From Campylobacter curvus (GTDB lineage Bacteria; Campylobacterota; Campylobacteria; Campylobacterales; Campylobacteraceae), in assembly GCF_013372125.1 (NCBI RefSeq), contig NZ_CP053826.1:1-64000 (forward strand): 64,000 nucleotides of DNA. The letters are read 5' to 3'. The position numbers were made by a program, and so were the translations under genes. This document shows, one piece after another, positions 1 to 10,309 of this stretch (positions are counted from its first letter, which is position 1; each line of letters starts with the position of its first letter). The notes beneath the pieces are model-generated. The model was not told the origin of the DNA and searched no databases. It was given only the letters and a program-made list of their open reading frames with translations.

Positions 1-1311
1 TTGCTAGCAGACGAAGTCTTGGAACTCTTAAGCGCCGAAATATCGCCAAACGAATACGAATACTACATAAAACAGCTAAAATTCAACGAAAAGGCTTCGA
101 GCGACGAAACAGTCGTATTCAACGCACCAAATGAGCTGATAGCAAAATTTACAAAAACAAAATACGCAGCCAAGATCGCCCATTTTTTCGAGGTCAAAAC
201 GGGGATAAAGCCAAATATCGAGATCACGACGCAAACGAGGCTAAAAAGTTCAAAGCAAAATCAAGTCAATATCAAACAGATAAAAGCTCAAAGCACGCTT
301 TTAAACCCGGCTTATACATTTGAAAATTTCGTCGTCGGCGGCTCGAATGAATACGCATTTTTAAGCGCTAAAGCAGCCTCCGAACAACCGGGTAAAATTT
401 ATAATCCGCTATTCATCTATGGACCGACCGGACTTGGTAAAACTCACCTTTTACAATCAGTCGGAAATTTTTGCCTAAATCAAGGCAAAGTCGTTATTTG
501 CGTGACTAGCGAGCAGTTTATGACTGATTTTACTTATAACATAAACAACCACTCGATGGAGCGCTTTCGTGAAAAATACCGAAACTGCGACGTTTTATTG
601 ATCGACGATGTGCAATTTTTAGGAAAAACAGACAAAATTCAAGAGGAATTTTTTCACACATTTAACGAACTTCACAGTAAAAACGGACAAATCGTGATGA
701 CCTCCGATCGTCAGCCAAAGCTTTTAAAAGGCTTTGAAGATAGGCTCAGGACGCGCTTTGAATGGGGAATAATGGCCGATATCACGCCACCTGAGCTAGA
801 TACCAAAATAGCCATTATCCAAAAAAAATGTGAATTTGACAAAATTTATCTAAACAAAGACGTAATAAACTACATCGCGACAAATATGGGCGATAATATC
901 CGCGAGATCGAAAGTGCGATCATAAATTTAAACGCTTATGCAAATTTGATGCGCCAGGAGATAACGCTGGACTTTGCCAAAAACGTGATGCGCGACCTCA
1001 TAAAAGAAAAACGTGAAAATATAAATTTAGAAAACATAATAGAAGTCGTCAGTAAAGAGCTAAACATCAAACCAAGCGATATAAAAAGCAAATCAAGAGT
1101 CCAAAACATCGTAGAAGCGCGCCGTATCGTCATATATCTGGCAAAGATGCTGACGACGAATTCCATGCCTCAGATCGCAAACTATTTTAGTATGAAAGAC
1201 CACAGCGCAGTCAGTCACAACATAAAAAAAATAAACGAGCTCATCGAGAACAACGAAATTTTCAACCTTCGAGTGAGCGAACTCAAAAATAAAATTTTGA
1301 CAAAAGGATGA
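1..1311 (+). CDS. dnaA: chromosomal replication initiator DnaA
   Basis: DnaA binds origin DnaA boxes and melts oriC with ATP. The 436-residue protein has the expected layout. An N-terminal DnaB-interaction domain (about 1-75) is followed by a short linker and the AAA+ core, with Walker A GPTGLGKT at 141-148 and Walker B VLLIDD near 198-203. The C-terminal helix-turn-helix carries the DnaA signature DHSAVSHN near residue 400. The first codon is TTG at base 1, so the ribosome-binding site lies outside the window and an upstream start cannot be excluded. dnaN follows after 153 bases containing repeated TTTTCACA motifs. Length matches epsilonproteobacterial DnaA. Confidence 0.97.
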   Translation: MLADEVLELLSAEISPNEYEYYIKQLKFNEKASSDETVVFNAPNELIAKFTKTKYAAKIAHFFEVKTGIKPNIEITTQTRLKSSKQNQVNIKQIKAQSTLLNPAYTFENFVVGGSNEYAFLSAKAASEQPGKIYNPLFIYGPTGLGKTHLLQSVGNFCLNQGKVVICVTSEQFMTDFTYNINNHSMERFREKYRNCDVLLIDDVQFLGKTDKIQEEFFHTFNELHSKNGQIVMTSDRQPKLLKGFEDRLRTRFEWGIMADITPPELDTKIAIIQKKCEFDKIYLNKDVINYIATNMGDNIREIESAIINLNAYANLMRQEITLDFAKNVMRDLIKEKRENINLENIIEVVSKELNIKPSDIKSKSRVQNIVEARRIVIYLAKMLTTNSMPQIANYFSMKDHSAVSHNIKKINELIENNEIFNLRVSELKNKILTKG

Positions 1312-1464
1312 TTACAAAATGAAATTCGTGAATAATTGTGAAAAACAAAATGACTATTTTCACATATCAAATATCGATTTTCTAGGAAAAAAAAGTGATT
1401 TTCACATTTTAACGACGCCTACTAATGCTACTAAAAGAAATTTAAAAATAAAGGGGAAAAACAT
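1312..1464. other. putative downstream oriC subregion with DnaA boxes
   Basis: The dnaA-dnaN spacer is AT-rich. It contains three exact copies of the 8-mer TTTTCACA: reverse at 1337-1344, forward at 1357-1364 and forward at 1399-1406. A further GTGAA core lies at 1328-1332. Epsilonproteobacterial DnaA boxes share a TTCAC core, and several members of the class have a bipartite origin flanking dnaA. The clustering therefore suggests one origin half or an autoregulatory DnaA site. The dnaN ribosome-binding site (AAAGGGG near 1450) sits at its right edge. The upstream half, if present, is outside the window. Confidence 0.55.
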
Positions 1465-2532
1465 ATGAAAGTTTTGATAAACAAAAATGTCCTTGAAAGT
1501 ATAGTCACAAATACGAACCCGTATCTGGAAAAACGAGACCTGAGCGCTATAACATCTCACATCTACATAGCGGCTAAAAATGGAGTTTTAAACATAAGAG
1601 CTACAGATCACGAGATAGGACTTGCCTATAAGCTTTCAAACGTCAAAATAACTGACGAGGGCTACGCTACTGCAAACGGTAAAAAGCTGCTTGATATCAT
1701 AAAAAGCCTAAAAGACGATGAAGTCATACTAGAAACCGTAAATAACTATCTCTATATCAAGCAAAAAAACTCAAAATATAAGCTTCCGATGTATAAATTT
1801 GAAGATTTTCCTGACTTTCCAAGCAGTGAAGGAAAGTCAAAATTTGACGTAGATGCGGTGATGTTAGGACGAAGCTTAAAGAAAATTTTACCTAGCATCG
1901 ATAGCAATAATCCAAAATTCGAGCTAAACGGAGCGCTTTTAGATATAAGACAAAATTTCATAAACATCGTAGGGACCGATACGAAAAGACTTAGTATATT
2001 TAAATTTGAAACTCCAACCGAGAGAGAATTTTCTATCATAATCCCTAAAAAAGCGATAAATGAGATACAAAAGCTATTTTTTGACAGGATCGAAATTTAT
2101 TATGATGAAAATATTTTGATCGCTCAAAGTGCAAATTTCGAGTTTTTCACCAAGCTCATAAACGGAAAATACCCTGACTACGAGCGAGTCGTGCCAAAAG
2201 AGATAAAAAAACGTCTAAAACTAAACAGAGACAAGATGATCGACGGTATCAGGACTATCTCTATGCTAAGCGATCAGATGAAGATAACATTTACAAAAGA
2301 TAGCATAACGTTTGAGAGCATAATAGAAGATAACTCCGAAGCAAAGACAACGATAGAGTATCAAACAGGGCTTGAAGATGAAATTTTCATAGGCATCAAA
2401 AATAGATATTTACTAGATTTCTTAACTAGCATAGAGGATGATGATTTTGAGCTTGGATTTAACGATAGCAATCTCGCATTCATAGTGAGTTCAAAAGAGC
2501 TTACGACGGTTATAATGCCGATAAATATATAA
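1465..2532 (+). CDS. dnaN: DNA polymerase III beta subunit (sliding clamp)
   Basis: The beta clamp encircles DNA and tethers the replicative polymerase. The 355-residue protein is the expected size for the three-domain clamp fold. The order dnaA-dnaN-gyrB is the classical origin arrangement. ATG at 1465 follows an AAAGGGGAAAAAC ribosome-binding region. The C-terminus ends TTVIMPINI, close to the usual clamp ending of the form VMPMR. gyrB starts 9 bases after the stop, suggesting co-transcription. Confidence 0.97.
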   Translation: MKVLINKNVLESIVTNTNPYLEKRDLSAITSHIYIAAKNGVLNIRATDHEIGLAYKLSNVKITDEGYATANGKKLLDIIKSLKDDEVILETVNNYLYIKQKNSKYKLPMYKFEDFPDFPSSEGKSKFDVDAVMLGRSLKKILPSIDSNNPKFELNGALLDIRQNFINIVGTDTKRLSIFKFETPTEREFSIIIPKKAINEIQKLFFDRIEIYYDENILIAQSANFEFFTKLINGKYPDYERVVPKEIKKRLKLNRDKMIDGIRTISMLSDQMKITFTKDSITFESIIEDNSEAKTTIEYQTGLEDEIFIGIKNRYLLDFLTSIEDDDFELGFNDSNLAFIVSSKELTTVIMPINI

Positions 2533-4854
<2,322 letters not shown>

Positions 4855-4872
4855 AATTTAAAAGGGTAAAAA

Positions 4873-5514
4873 ATGAGCGAAGAGCAAAACCAAATGAGAT
4901 ACGGCGAGAAAATTTTAAAAGAATTCAACCCGCAAACCGACCTTGAAGTCTGGGAAAATAAGCACGAGCGTGAATACACTATAAAGATCACTCTGCCCGA
5001 GTTTTGCTGTCTTTGCCCGCGCTCCGGATATCCTGACTTTGCGATGATATATCTTGAATACATCCCAAATAAGCTGGTAGTCGAGCTAAAAGCGATCAAA
5101 CTTTACATCAACAGCTTTATGAACCGTAATATCAGCCATGAGGATAGTATAAACGAAATTTACGATGTACTTTTTATGAAGCTCGAGCCAAAATTTATGA
5201 AGATAATCGGCGATTTCAACCCGCGTGGCAACGTGCATACGATCATCGAAGTATGCTCTGAGAGTATCCTTAAAAAGAGTGAAAATTTAGAACCGGTAAG
5301 AGAATTCAAATCTTTTAATGATAGCAAACGTATCGCAGCTAGACGCATAAACGAGCGTGACAGCGGTAAAAGAAGCTCCGGCAGAGATAATGCTAAAAGC
5401 TCGACTAGGAAATTTAGCGATGAAAAGCCAAAAAGAGCTGCAAATAAAGACGGCTTTAGAAAGATAAGCTATGAGGGCGATAAAAAGCCTCGTGTCGTCA
5501 AAAAGGAAAAATAA
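4873..5514 (+). CDS. queF: NADPH-dependent preQ0 reductase QueF with a basic C-terminal extension
   Basis: QueF reduces the nitrile of 7-cyano-7-deazaguanine to the amine (preQ1) in queuosine synthesis. The unimodular core occupies about residues 20-140. It contains the catalytic Cys48 in CLCPRSGYPD, the conserved Asp55, and the family motif ELKAIKLYINSF followed by HE at 89-90. Residues 141-213 are unlike the catalytic fold: they are low complexity and rich in Lys, Arg and Ser (KRSSGRD, RKFSDEKPKR, KKPRVVKKEK). Many short QueF proteins end near residue 130-165. The stop TAA directly abuts the ATG of the next gene, so the pair is probably translationally coupled. Confidence 0.9.
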   Translation: MSEEQNQMRYGEKILKEFNPQTDLEVWENKHEREYTIKITLPEFCCLCPRSGYPDFAMIYLEYIPNKLVVELKAIKLYINSFMNRNISHEDSINEIYDVLFMKLEPKFMKIIGDFNPRGNVHTIIEVCSESILKKSENLEPVREFKSFNDSKRIAARRINERDSGKRSSGRDNAKSSTRKFSDEKPKRAANKDGFRKISYEGDKKPRVVKKEK

Positions 5515-6753
5515 ATGATAAGCCCCGAGCTGATCGAGCATATCTTTAAAGCCGCGTCCATATCGCGCTGGAATGATTATCCAAAGATGACAAATCTAGT
5601 CGAGCTCGATAAACAGGCGCATAAATTTATCATCGCTTATTTCATCGCAAAGCTAGAACGCGATATCGATATGAACTATATGATCGAGGCCGGGATATTT
5701 GAATTTTTAAGCCGTGTCGTGGTGACCGACATACGCCCGGATGTGTTTCATCATATCCAAAAGAGTAAAAAAGAACAGGTAAATGCTTGGGTTTTAAGCA
5801 ATCTTGAAAATTTGACAAAAGATATCGAGGACGGAGAATTCTTAAACCGTCTTAAAATTTTCCTAACCAAAAGCGATAAAAAGCATGAAAAAGAGAGGCT
5901 CATATTAAAGGCTGCAAGCTATCTTGCCACGCGCTGGGAGTTTTCCATCGTTTATCAAACGAGCCAGTTTTTAAGCGATATCGACGAGCTAAAGCGCAAG
6001 GTCGAGGAGGAGATGGAGGATTATTTTGAGCTAATAGGCGTTCGCAAGATCGCGATGAATCAAAAACTAGCCCGCCTAGTCGATCTTAGCGGCAGACTAC
6101 GCTTTCAAAAGCGCTGGGCACAAACACCGCGTATCCCTGAGACTGCCGTGCTTGGCCATATGCTTGTAGTGGCGATTTTGAGTTATTTTTATTCGCTCGA
6201 GGTGAAAGCTTGTAAAAAACGCTTGGAAAATAACTTCTTTTGTGCGCTTTTTCACGACCTGCCAGAAAGCCTCACAAGAGATATCATAAGCCCTGTAAAA
6301 TACGGTGTGAAAGGGCTAAATGAAATAATCAGCGAATACGAAATGAGGCTCATAGACGAGCAAATTTTGCCGTTCGTGCCTGAAAATTTCAGAGATGAGT
6401 TCAGCTATATCTTAGGCATCCGCCAACAAGACGGGAAATTTATAAAAGATGAGTTTGAAAACAGGATTTACGAGAGCAAGATCCTTCATCACGAAGGCAC
6501 GATGGAAAACGTAAACGAGGATAAATTTAACCCGATAGATGGCAAAGCCCTCAAATACTGCGACAAACTAGCCGCTTACATCGAGGCTGGCATATCTATA
6601 AGCTACGGTGTGAAGTCAAAGGAACTGACTGACGGCTTTAATAATATGCATAAAAATTTTAGTCAAAAACCAAAGATCGACGGAGTGGATTTTTTAAAAA
6701 TTTGCGATGAGTTCAATGAGCATTTCGGTTTGGAGAAACCCCCTCTCAGATAA
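5515..6753 (+). CDS. HD-domain phosphohydrolase (YfbR/HD_3-like)
   Basis: The 412-residue protein has an HD metal-binding constellation. A histidine in LGHMLVV lies near residue 213, ALFHDLPESLTRD near 243-255 and a late aspartate in LKYCDKLAAY near 349. This spacing resembles the HD_3 superfamily that includes the 5'-deoxynucleotidase YfbR. The first 200 residues are helical with no recognised motif. Substrate is unknown; a nucleotide is the reasonable guess from the family. The ATG follows the queF stop with no spacer. No membrane segment is visible. Confidence 0.8.
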   Translation: MISPELIEHIFKAASISRWNDYPKMTNLVELDKQAHKFIIAYFIAKLERDIDMNYMIEAGIFEFLSRVVVTDIRPDVFHHIQKSKKEQVNAWVLSNLENLTKDIEDGEFLNRLKIFLTKSDKKHEKERLILKAASYLATRWEFSIVYQTSQFLSDIDELKRKVEEEMEDYFELIGVRKIAMNQKLARLVDLSGRLRFQKRWAQTPRIPETAVLGHMLVVAILSYFYSLEVKACKKRLENNFFCALFHDLPESLTRDIISPVKYGVKGLNEIISEYEMRLIDEQILPFVPENFRDEFSYILGIRQQDGKFIKDEFENRIYESKILHHEGTMENVNEDKFNPIDGKALKYCDKLAAYIEAGISISYGVKSKELTDGFNNMHKNFSQKPKIDGVDFLKICDEFNEHFGLEKPPLR

Positions 6754-6850
6754 CTGCGGCACACACCATAAACAAGTGCTCTGCTGTGTTCCCACCCTGA
6801 AGCGGTGCTCATAAACGGCATTGCACAGGTCTAAGAAGGAGCGGACGAAT
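6754..6850 (+). ncRNA. candidate structured RNA, possibly SRP (4.5S) RNA
   Basis: This non-coding stretch is noticeably more GC-rich than other spacers. It contains GCTCTGCTGTGTTCCC (6778-6793) and CAGGTCTAAGAAGGAGC (6826-6842). These resemble, in order, the E. coli 4.5S RNA segments GCTCTGTTGGTTCTCCC and CAGGTCCGGAAGGAAGC. Local complements such as GGTGC/GCAC and CCTG/CAGG could fold part of it. Against the call, the flanks downstream of the second block do not pair convincingly, the GGAA tetraloop is replaced, and no dedicated promoter is obvious. The ends are guessed. Confidence 0.42.
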
Positions 6851-6917
6851 AATACTAAAACAATGCTTAAAATTTCATTTATGCCGCTTTTCTAGCTATT
6901 TTTAAATTTAAAAACTA

Positions 6918-6923
6918 TATAAT
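6918..6923 (+). promoter_or_regulatory. putative sigma-70 -10 element
   Basis: TATAAT lies 28 bases upstream of the ATG at 6952, in a long AT-rich stretch typical of Campylobacter promoters, which depend mainly on the -10 hexamer. It would drive the small gene at 6952 independently of the queF operon. Confidence 0.5.
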
Positions 6924-6951
6924 TCGCTTGATTTTAATATGAGAATTTTGG

Positions 6952-7386
6952 ATGGCATTTAAATTTAGGTTACATCTTTTATCGACTTTTCGGGAATTTT
7001 TAGTATATCATCATAAGTCGCTGGAATTTCGTGCAAAGGTCTTTGCCGCGATAATATCAGCGAAATTTGACCCCGATGAGGACGACTTTTATACGCTATC
7101 AGACATAGCAAACGAAATTTACGACAATGATCAGACGCGTAAGGATTTTTTGATACAAACTACAAAAGAGTATGTCGCAAGGATCAAAAAGAACGATCAC
7201 ATAACGCTTGATGCACTACTTTTAAGCATAGATAAAGAGCTAAAAGACCACCGCAGATACGCTAAAAAGATAGATTTCTCTCATTTGCGCCGTTTTATGA
7301 GCGGGTGTGAGGAGGAGATACTCATCCAGCAGCGCGTCTATGAGTTTTTGATAAATGAGGTCAGGATCTATCTACCTGATAAATAA
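6952..7386 (+). CDS. conserved-looking hypothetical protein, 144 aa
   Basis: I do not recognise a family. The protein is soluble, charged and predicted mostly helical (STFREFLVYHHK, EIYDNDQTRKDFL, DALLLSIDKELKDH), with no signal peptide or membrane segment and one cysteine near residue 118. It has its own TATAAT and a codon use like its neighbours, which supports a real gene. The phrase TLSDIANEIYDNDQTRKDF could be a regulatory or nucleic-acid-binding helix pair, but this is only an impression. Confidence 0.75.
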   Translation: MAFKFRLHLLSTFREFLVYHHKSLEFRAKVFAAIISAKFDPDEDDFYTLSDIANEIYDNDQTRKDFLIQTTKEYVARIKKNDHITLDALLLSIDKELKDHRRYAKKIDFSHLRRFMSGCEEEILIQQRVYEFLINEVRIYLPDK

Positions 7387-7493
7387 AATTTCGCTCGGCT
7401 TAATGTGAAATTTATAAGTTTAAGCCGTTGATAAAAATCATTGCATAAAAGGGTGAAATACCCTAAAATCACCGAAAATTTCAAAGGATAAAT

Positions 7494-7937
7494 ATGTCTG
7501 ATATGTATGATTATCTAAAGATCGTTCACATTTTCTCGGCGATCATTTTTCTTGGCTATGTCTTTTTTGACGTGGTCATTTTTTCTCGTCTTAAGGGCGT
7601 TTTAGGTGATGACTTTATGCGCGTCAAGCAAGCTATCGGCTCAAGAGCTATAAAAATAATGCCGATTTGCCTCCTGCTACTTGTGATGACTGGCGGTATG
7701 ATGATGAGTACGTGGGTCGGCAGCAAGGCCGGTGGATACTTTGAGACTCCGCTTCAAAAGGTCTTCATGGCTAAAGTGATCTTGGCTTTACTCATCGCTT
7801 GCGGTGTGATCTTTAACCTCACTCACAAAGCCTTTGGCAAGCAGCCGCCTCGCTTCATGCGCGAGCATTTTCATAAGATCGTGTTGGTATTTGGATTTTT
7901 TATAGTGCTTTTTGCGAAAGTCATGTTTATGGTTTGA
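7494..7937 (+). CDS. CopD-like four-helix integral membrane protein
   Basis: The 147-residue protein has four hydrophobic segments at about 8-28, 52-70, 88-108 and 125-146. Its histidines include IVHIFSA at the start of helix 1 and HFHKIVLVFG in helix 4. The pattern (helix-1 KIVHIFSAIIFLGYVFF) matches the CopD/DUF2269-type membrane family found in copper-resistance and heme-membrane proteins. Function here is unknown. AAAGGATAAAT precedes the ATG. A strong inverted repeat separates it from the convergent flgE. Confidence 0.7.
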   Translation: MSDMYDYLKIVHIFSAIIFLGYVFFDVVIFSRLKGVLGDDFMRVKQAIGSRAIKIMPICLLLLVMTGGMMMSTWVGSKAGGYFETPLQKVFMAKVILALLIACGVIFNLTHKAFGKQPPRFMREHFHKIVLVFGFFIVLFAKVMFMV

Positions 7938-7939
7938 CG

Positions 7940-7977
7940 AAATTTAGCCTGTTTATCGCTATTGACAGGCTAAATTT
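7940..7977. terminator. bidirectional terminator between convergent genes
   Basis: A perfect 13-bp inverted repeat, AAATTTAGCCTGT at 7940-7952 and its complement at 7965-7977, encloses a 12-base loop. A-rich and T-rich flanks lie on both sides. It sits exactly between the stops of the converging CopD-like gene and flgE. Confidence 0.8.
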
Positions 7978-7982
7978 TAAAT

Positions 7983-9587
7983 TTAAGACTGCTTCATCTT
8001 GATAGCAGTTTGTATCATCTCGTCACTTGTGGTGATGCTTTTAGCGCTTGCGTCATAGGCCTTTTGTATCACGATCACTTCAGTCAGTGCCTGACCTAGA
8101 TCGACGTTACTCATCTCAAGCTTATTTGCAATTATATTTGCTCCGTATATCGTCTGGTCGGCTTTGTTTTTATAAAAGAAAGCCTCACCGGAATTTGGCG
8201 TGGCTTCATATAGATTGTCGCCTACTTTTGATACGCCTTGCTCGTTTTGAAAGTGATAAAGCGCTACCTTGGCTACCGGGAAAGTCCTCGTGTTGTCGAA
8301 ATTCGCTATCACGTTTCCGCTATCGTCCATGCTATATTTAGAGAGCAATCCCTCCGCATAGCCGTCTCTTGTGATGTTGAAATTTTTATTTTTATTAGCC
8401 GCGCTAGTCATGCCGTTATAGACGTTCGCATCGCCGTTGCCGCCAAAATTTAAAGCTACGCTGCCGACGCTGGCTAATGTATTTGACACGAGCCGTCCGC
8501 TGCTGTCAAACGTCAAAGCTCCGCTGGCACTGTTTTGCACGTTCCCTGCGCTATCTGTGATCGTCGCAGTCGCGTTCCAGACGGTTTCGTTGCTTGCTTG
8601 CGGGATCTTTTTAGTCAAATTTAGCGTCAGCAAGCTTTTCGTGCCGTCGGCGTTGAAGAGATCGGTCGTGAGCTTTTGAGTGTTTGCTACTTCGATGTTT
8701 CCGATGGCCTTTGCAGATACGTTAAGAGAGGCCATATCCATGTATTTTATGCTTTGATTATTTAGGCTCCAGTTGCCGTTTTCATCGATCTGAGTTGAGA
8801 ATTCGCTGAATTTACCGCTTGCATCTTCGACCTTTACGACGACGCTGTCGCCTTTTTTAAGCCCGGAATTTGCACCGCCTATGGTTACTTGACCGCTGAA
8901 GCTTATGGTCTTGTTCGCATTATCCAGCGTGTATGTGTAGCTTGTGCTGTCTAACTGGGTGCTGGTTTGGCTGGTTATCAGGCTTGAGTCGAGGTTGCCT
9001 TTTAAATTTACCTTTGTCGTCGCTTCGGCGGGCAAATATAAAAATTTAGGTAGCTTTATACCCGTTTGCGCTCCTTCGGCGGCTAAGCTAATATCGGTTT
9101 GAGATAGCGTAAAGGCTTGAGGTATGTTTTGGCTTTGGCCGAATTTTTTCAAGGCGTTTTGGCTGGGCGTAGTCGGAGTGAAATTTGCGAGCGTCCCAAG
9201 TAGTAAATTTCCGTTATTATTGACTAAATTTCCAGCTGCGTCGATGTTGAAGCTGCCTGTTCTAGTGTAGTAAATTTTACCGTTTGCGTCCGTAACGCCA
9301 AAAAATCCCTTTCCGCCGATAGCTAGATCGAAATTTTTATCCGTCGTTTGAAAGCCGCCGTTACTCATTTTTAAAGCCGTGGTTTGTTTGACCGCACCAA
9401 GTCCTATTTGGTCGGTAGTAGGGTAGTTTCCTGCGGACACTGCACTTTGATTTATGAGGTTTTTAAACTCCGGGATCGAAGCCTTAAAGCCAGCATTATT
9501 GATATTTGCAATGTTGTTAGACCATACATCCATACCGAAGCTTTGCGTCTTGATGCCGCTGACTCCGTTGTAAAAACCTCGCATCAT
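7983..9587 (-). CDS. flgE: flagellar hook-basal body protein, FlgE type (first copy)
   Basis: The 534-residue protein belongs to the flagellar rod/hook/filament family. The N-terminus MMRGFYNGVSGIKTQSFGMD with WSNNIANINNAGFK is the FlgE/FlgG heptad region. The C-terminus ends in the matching coiled segment (NVDLGQALTEVIVIQKAYDA, ITTSDEMIQTAIKMKQ). The middle is hook-type beta domain. It is the last gene of fliK-flgD-flgE, the order seen at C. jejuni Cj0041-Cj0043. It starts 5 bases after flgD. A longer paralogue lies at 14907-17399 and may be the main hook subunit. Confidence 0.9.
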   Translation of the reverse strand: MMRGFYNGVSGIKTQSFGMDVWSNNIANINNAGFKASIPEFKNLINQSAVSAGNYPTTDQIGLGAVKQTTALKMSNGGFQTTDKNFDLAIGGKGFFGVTDANGKIYYTRTGSFNIDAAGNLVNNNGNLLLGTLANFTPTTPSQNALKKFGQSQNIPQAFTLSQTDISLAAEGAQTGIKLPKFLYLPAEATTKVNLKGNLDSSLITSQTSTQLDSTSYTYTLDNANKTISFSGQVTIGGANSGLKKGDSVVVKVEDASGKFSEFSTQIDENGNWSLNNQSIKYMDMASLNVSAKAIGNIEVANTQKLTTDLFNADGTKSLLTLNLTKKIPQASNETVWNATATITDSAGNVQNSASGALTFDSSGRLVSNTLASVGSVALNFGGNGDANVYNGMTSAANKNKNFNITRDGYAEGLLSKYSMDDSGNVIANFDNTRTFPVAKVALYHFQNEQGVSKVGDNLYEATPNSGEAFFYKNKADQTIYGANIIANKLEMSNVDLGQALTEVIVIQKAYDASAKSITTSDEMIQTAIKMKQS

Positions 9588-9592
9588 GATCG

Positions 9593-10300
9593 TTAGGCCT
9601 CGTAAAATTCTGCGATCTTATCCATAGGGACGTATTCGCCGGCGATCCTGATCTGAGCCTTGCCATCGACGAATTTTACCGCTTCGACAGGGTATTGACC
9701 TACTTGAGTGGTATAGGATTTGCCGTTTTTATCGACGTATTGGGCTTCTATCGTGTATGATCCGTTAGGCACTTGATTGCCCGCGTCATCCTTTCCGTCC
9801 CAGCCTATCTTGCTTACGCCGGCGGCTACGTCTTTAAATTCTATCGTTCTTACTACTTGAGAATTTGCATTTTTGATCTCGAGCTTTCCTTTTGTAGCGT
9901 CGGTTTTAAAATACAGGGCACTGCTTATCTCTTTGGTATCGTCGGTGATATTGACGGCGTTTGAGCCGGTCGATACCATCTTGCCAAGTGCCGAGATCGC
10001 GTAGGCGTTTGCATTTGATTGAAGCTGGGCTACCAGCTGCCTCATAGTGGAATTCGTATTTTCTTGCATCTCGAGCGCTGCTAGTTGGCTCGTTTGAGTC
10101 AGCATCTTTTCGGTATCCATCGGGCTTGTAGGGTCTTGGTATTGAAGCTCGGTCAATAATAATTTCATAAAAGCATCCTTATCAAGCTGCGAATTTGGAT
10201 TTGCCCCCGTCGTGCCCGTCGCCGCTTGCTTTGCCGCAGCCTTTTTCTCGGCGTTTCTTGCCTCCGTAGTTTTCGTAGTTACATCTGGTACTGAAGCCAT
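9593..10300 (-). CDS. flgD: flagellar hook capping protein FlgD
   Basis: FlgD caps the growing hook so that FlgE subunits polymerise. The 235-residue protein shows the N-terminal capping motif LDKDAFMKLLLTELQYQDP followed by PMDTEKMLTQTSQLAALE. It then has the FlgD Ig-like/tudor region (GWDGKDDAGNQVPNGSYTIE near 165-185). An AGGAGG ribosome-binding site is positioned just before the ATG and overlaps the fliK stop region. Cotranscribed between fliK and flgE. Confidence 0.95.
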   Translation of the reverse strand: MASVPDVTTKTTEARNAEKKAAAKQAATGTTGANPNSQLDKDAFMKLLLTELQYQDPTSPMDTEKMLTQTSQLAALEMQENTNSTMRQLVAQLQSNANAYAISALGKMVSTGSNAVNITDDTKEISSALYFKTDATKGKLEIKNANSQVVRTIEFKDVAAGVSKIGWDGKDDAGNQVPNGSYTIEAQYVDKNGKSYTTQVGQYPVEAVKFVDGKAQIRIAGEYVPMDKIAEFYEA

Positions 10301-10309
10301 GATAACCTC

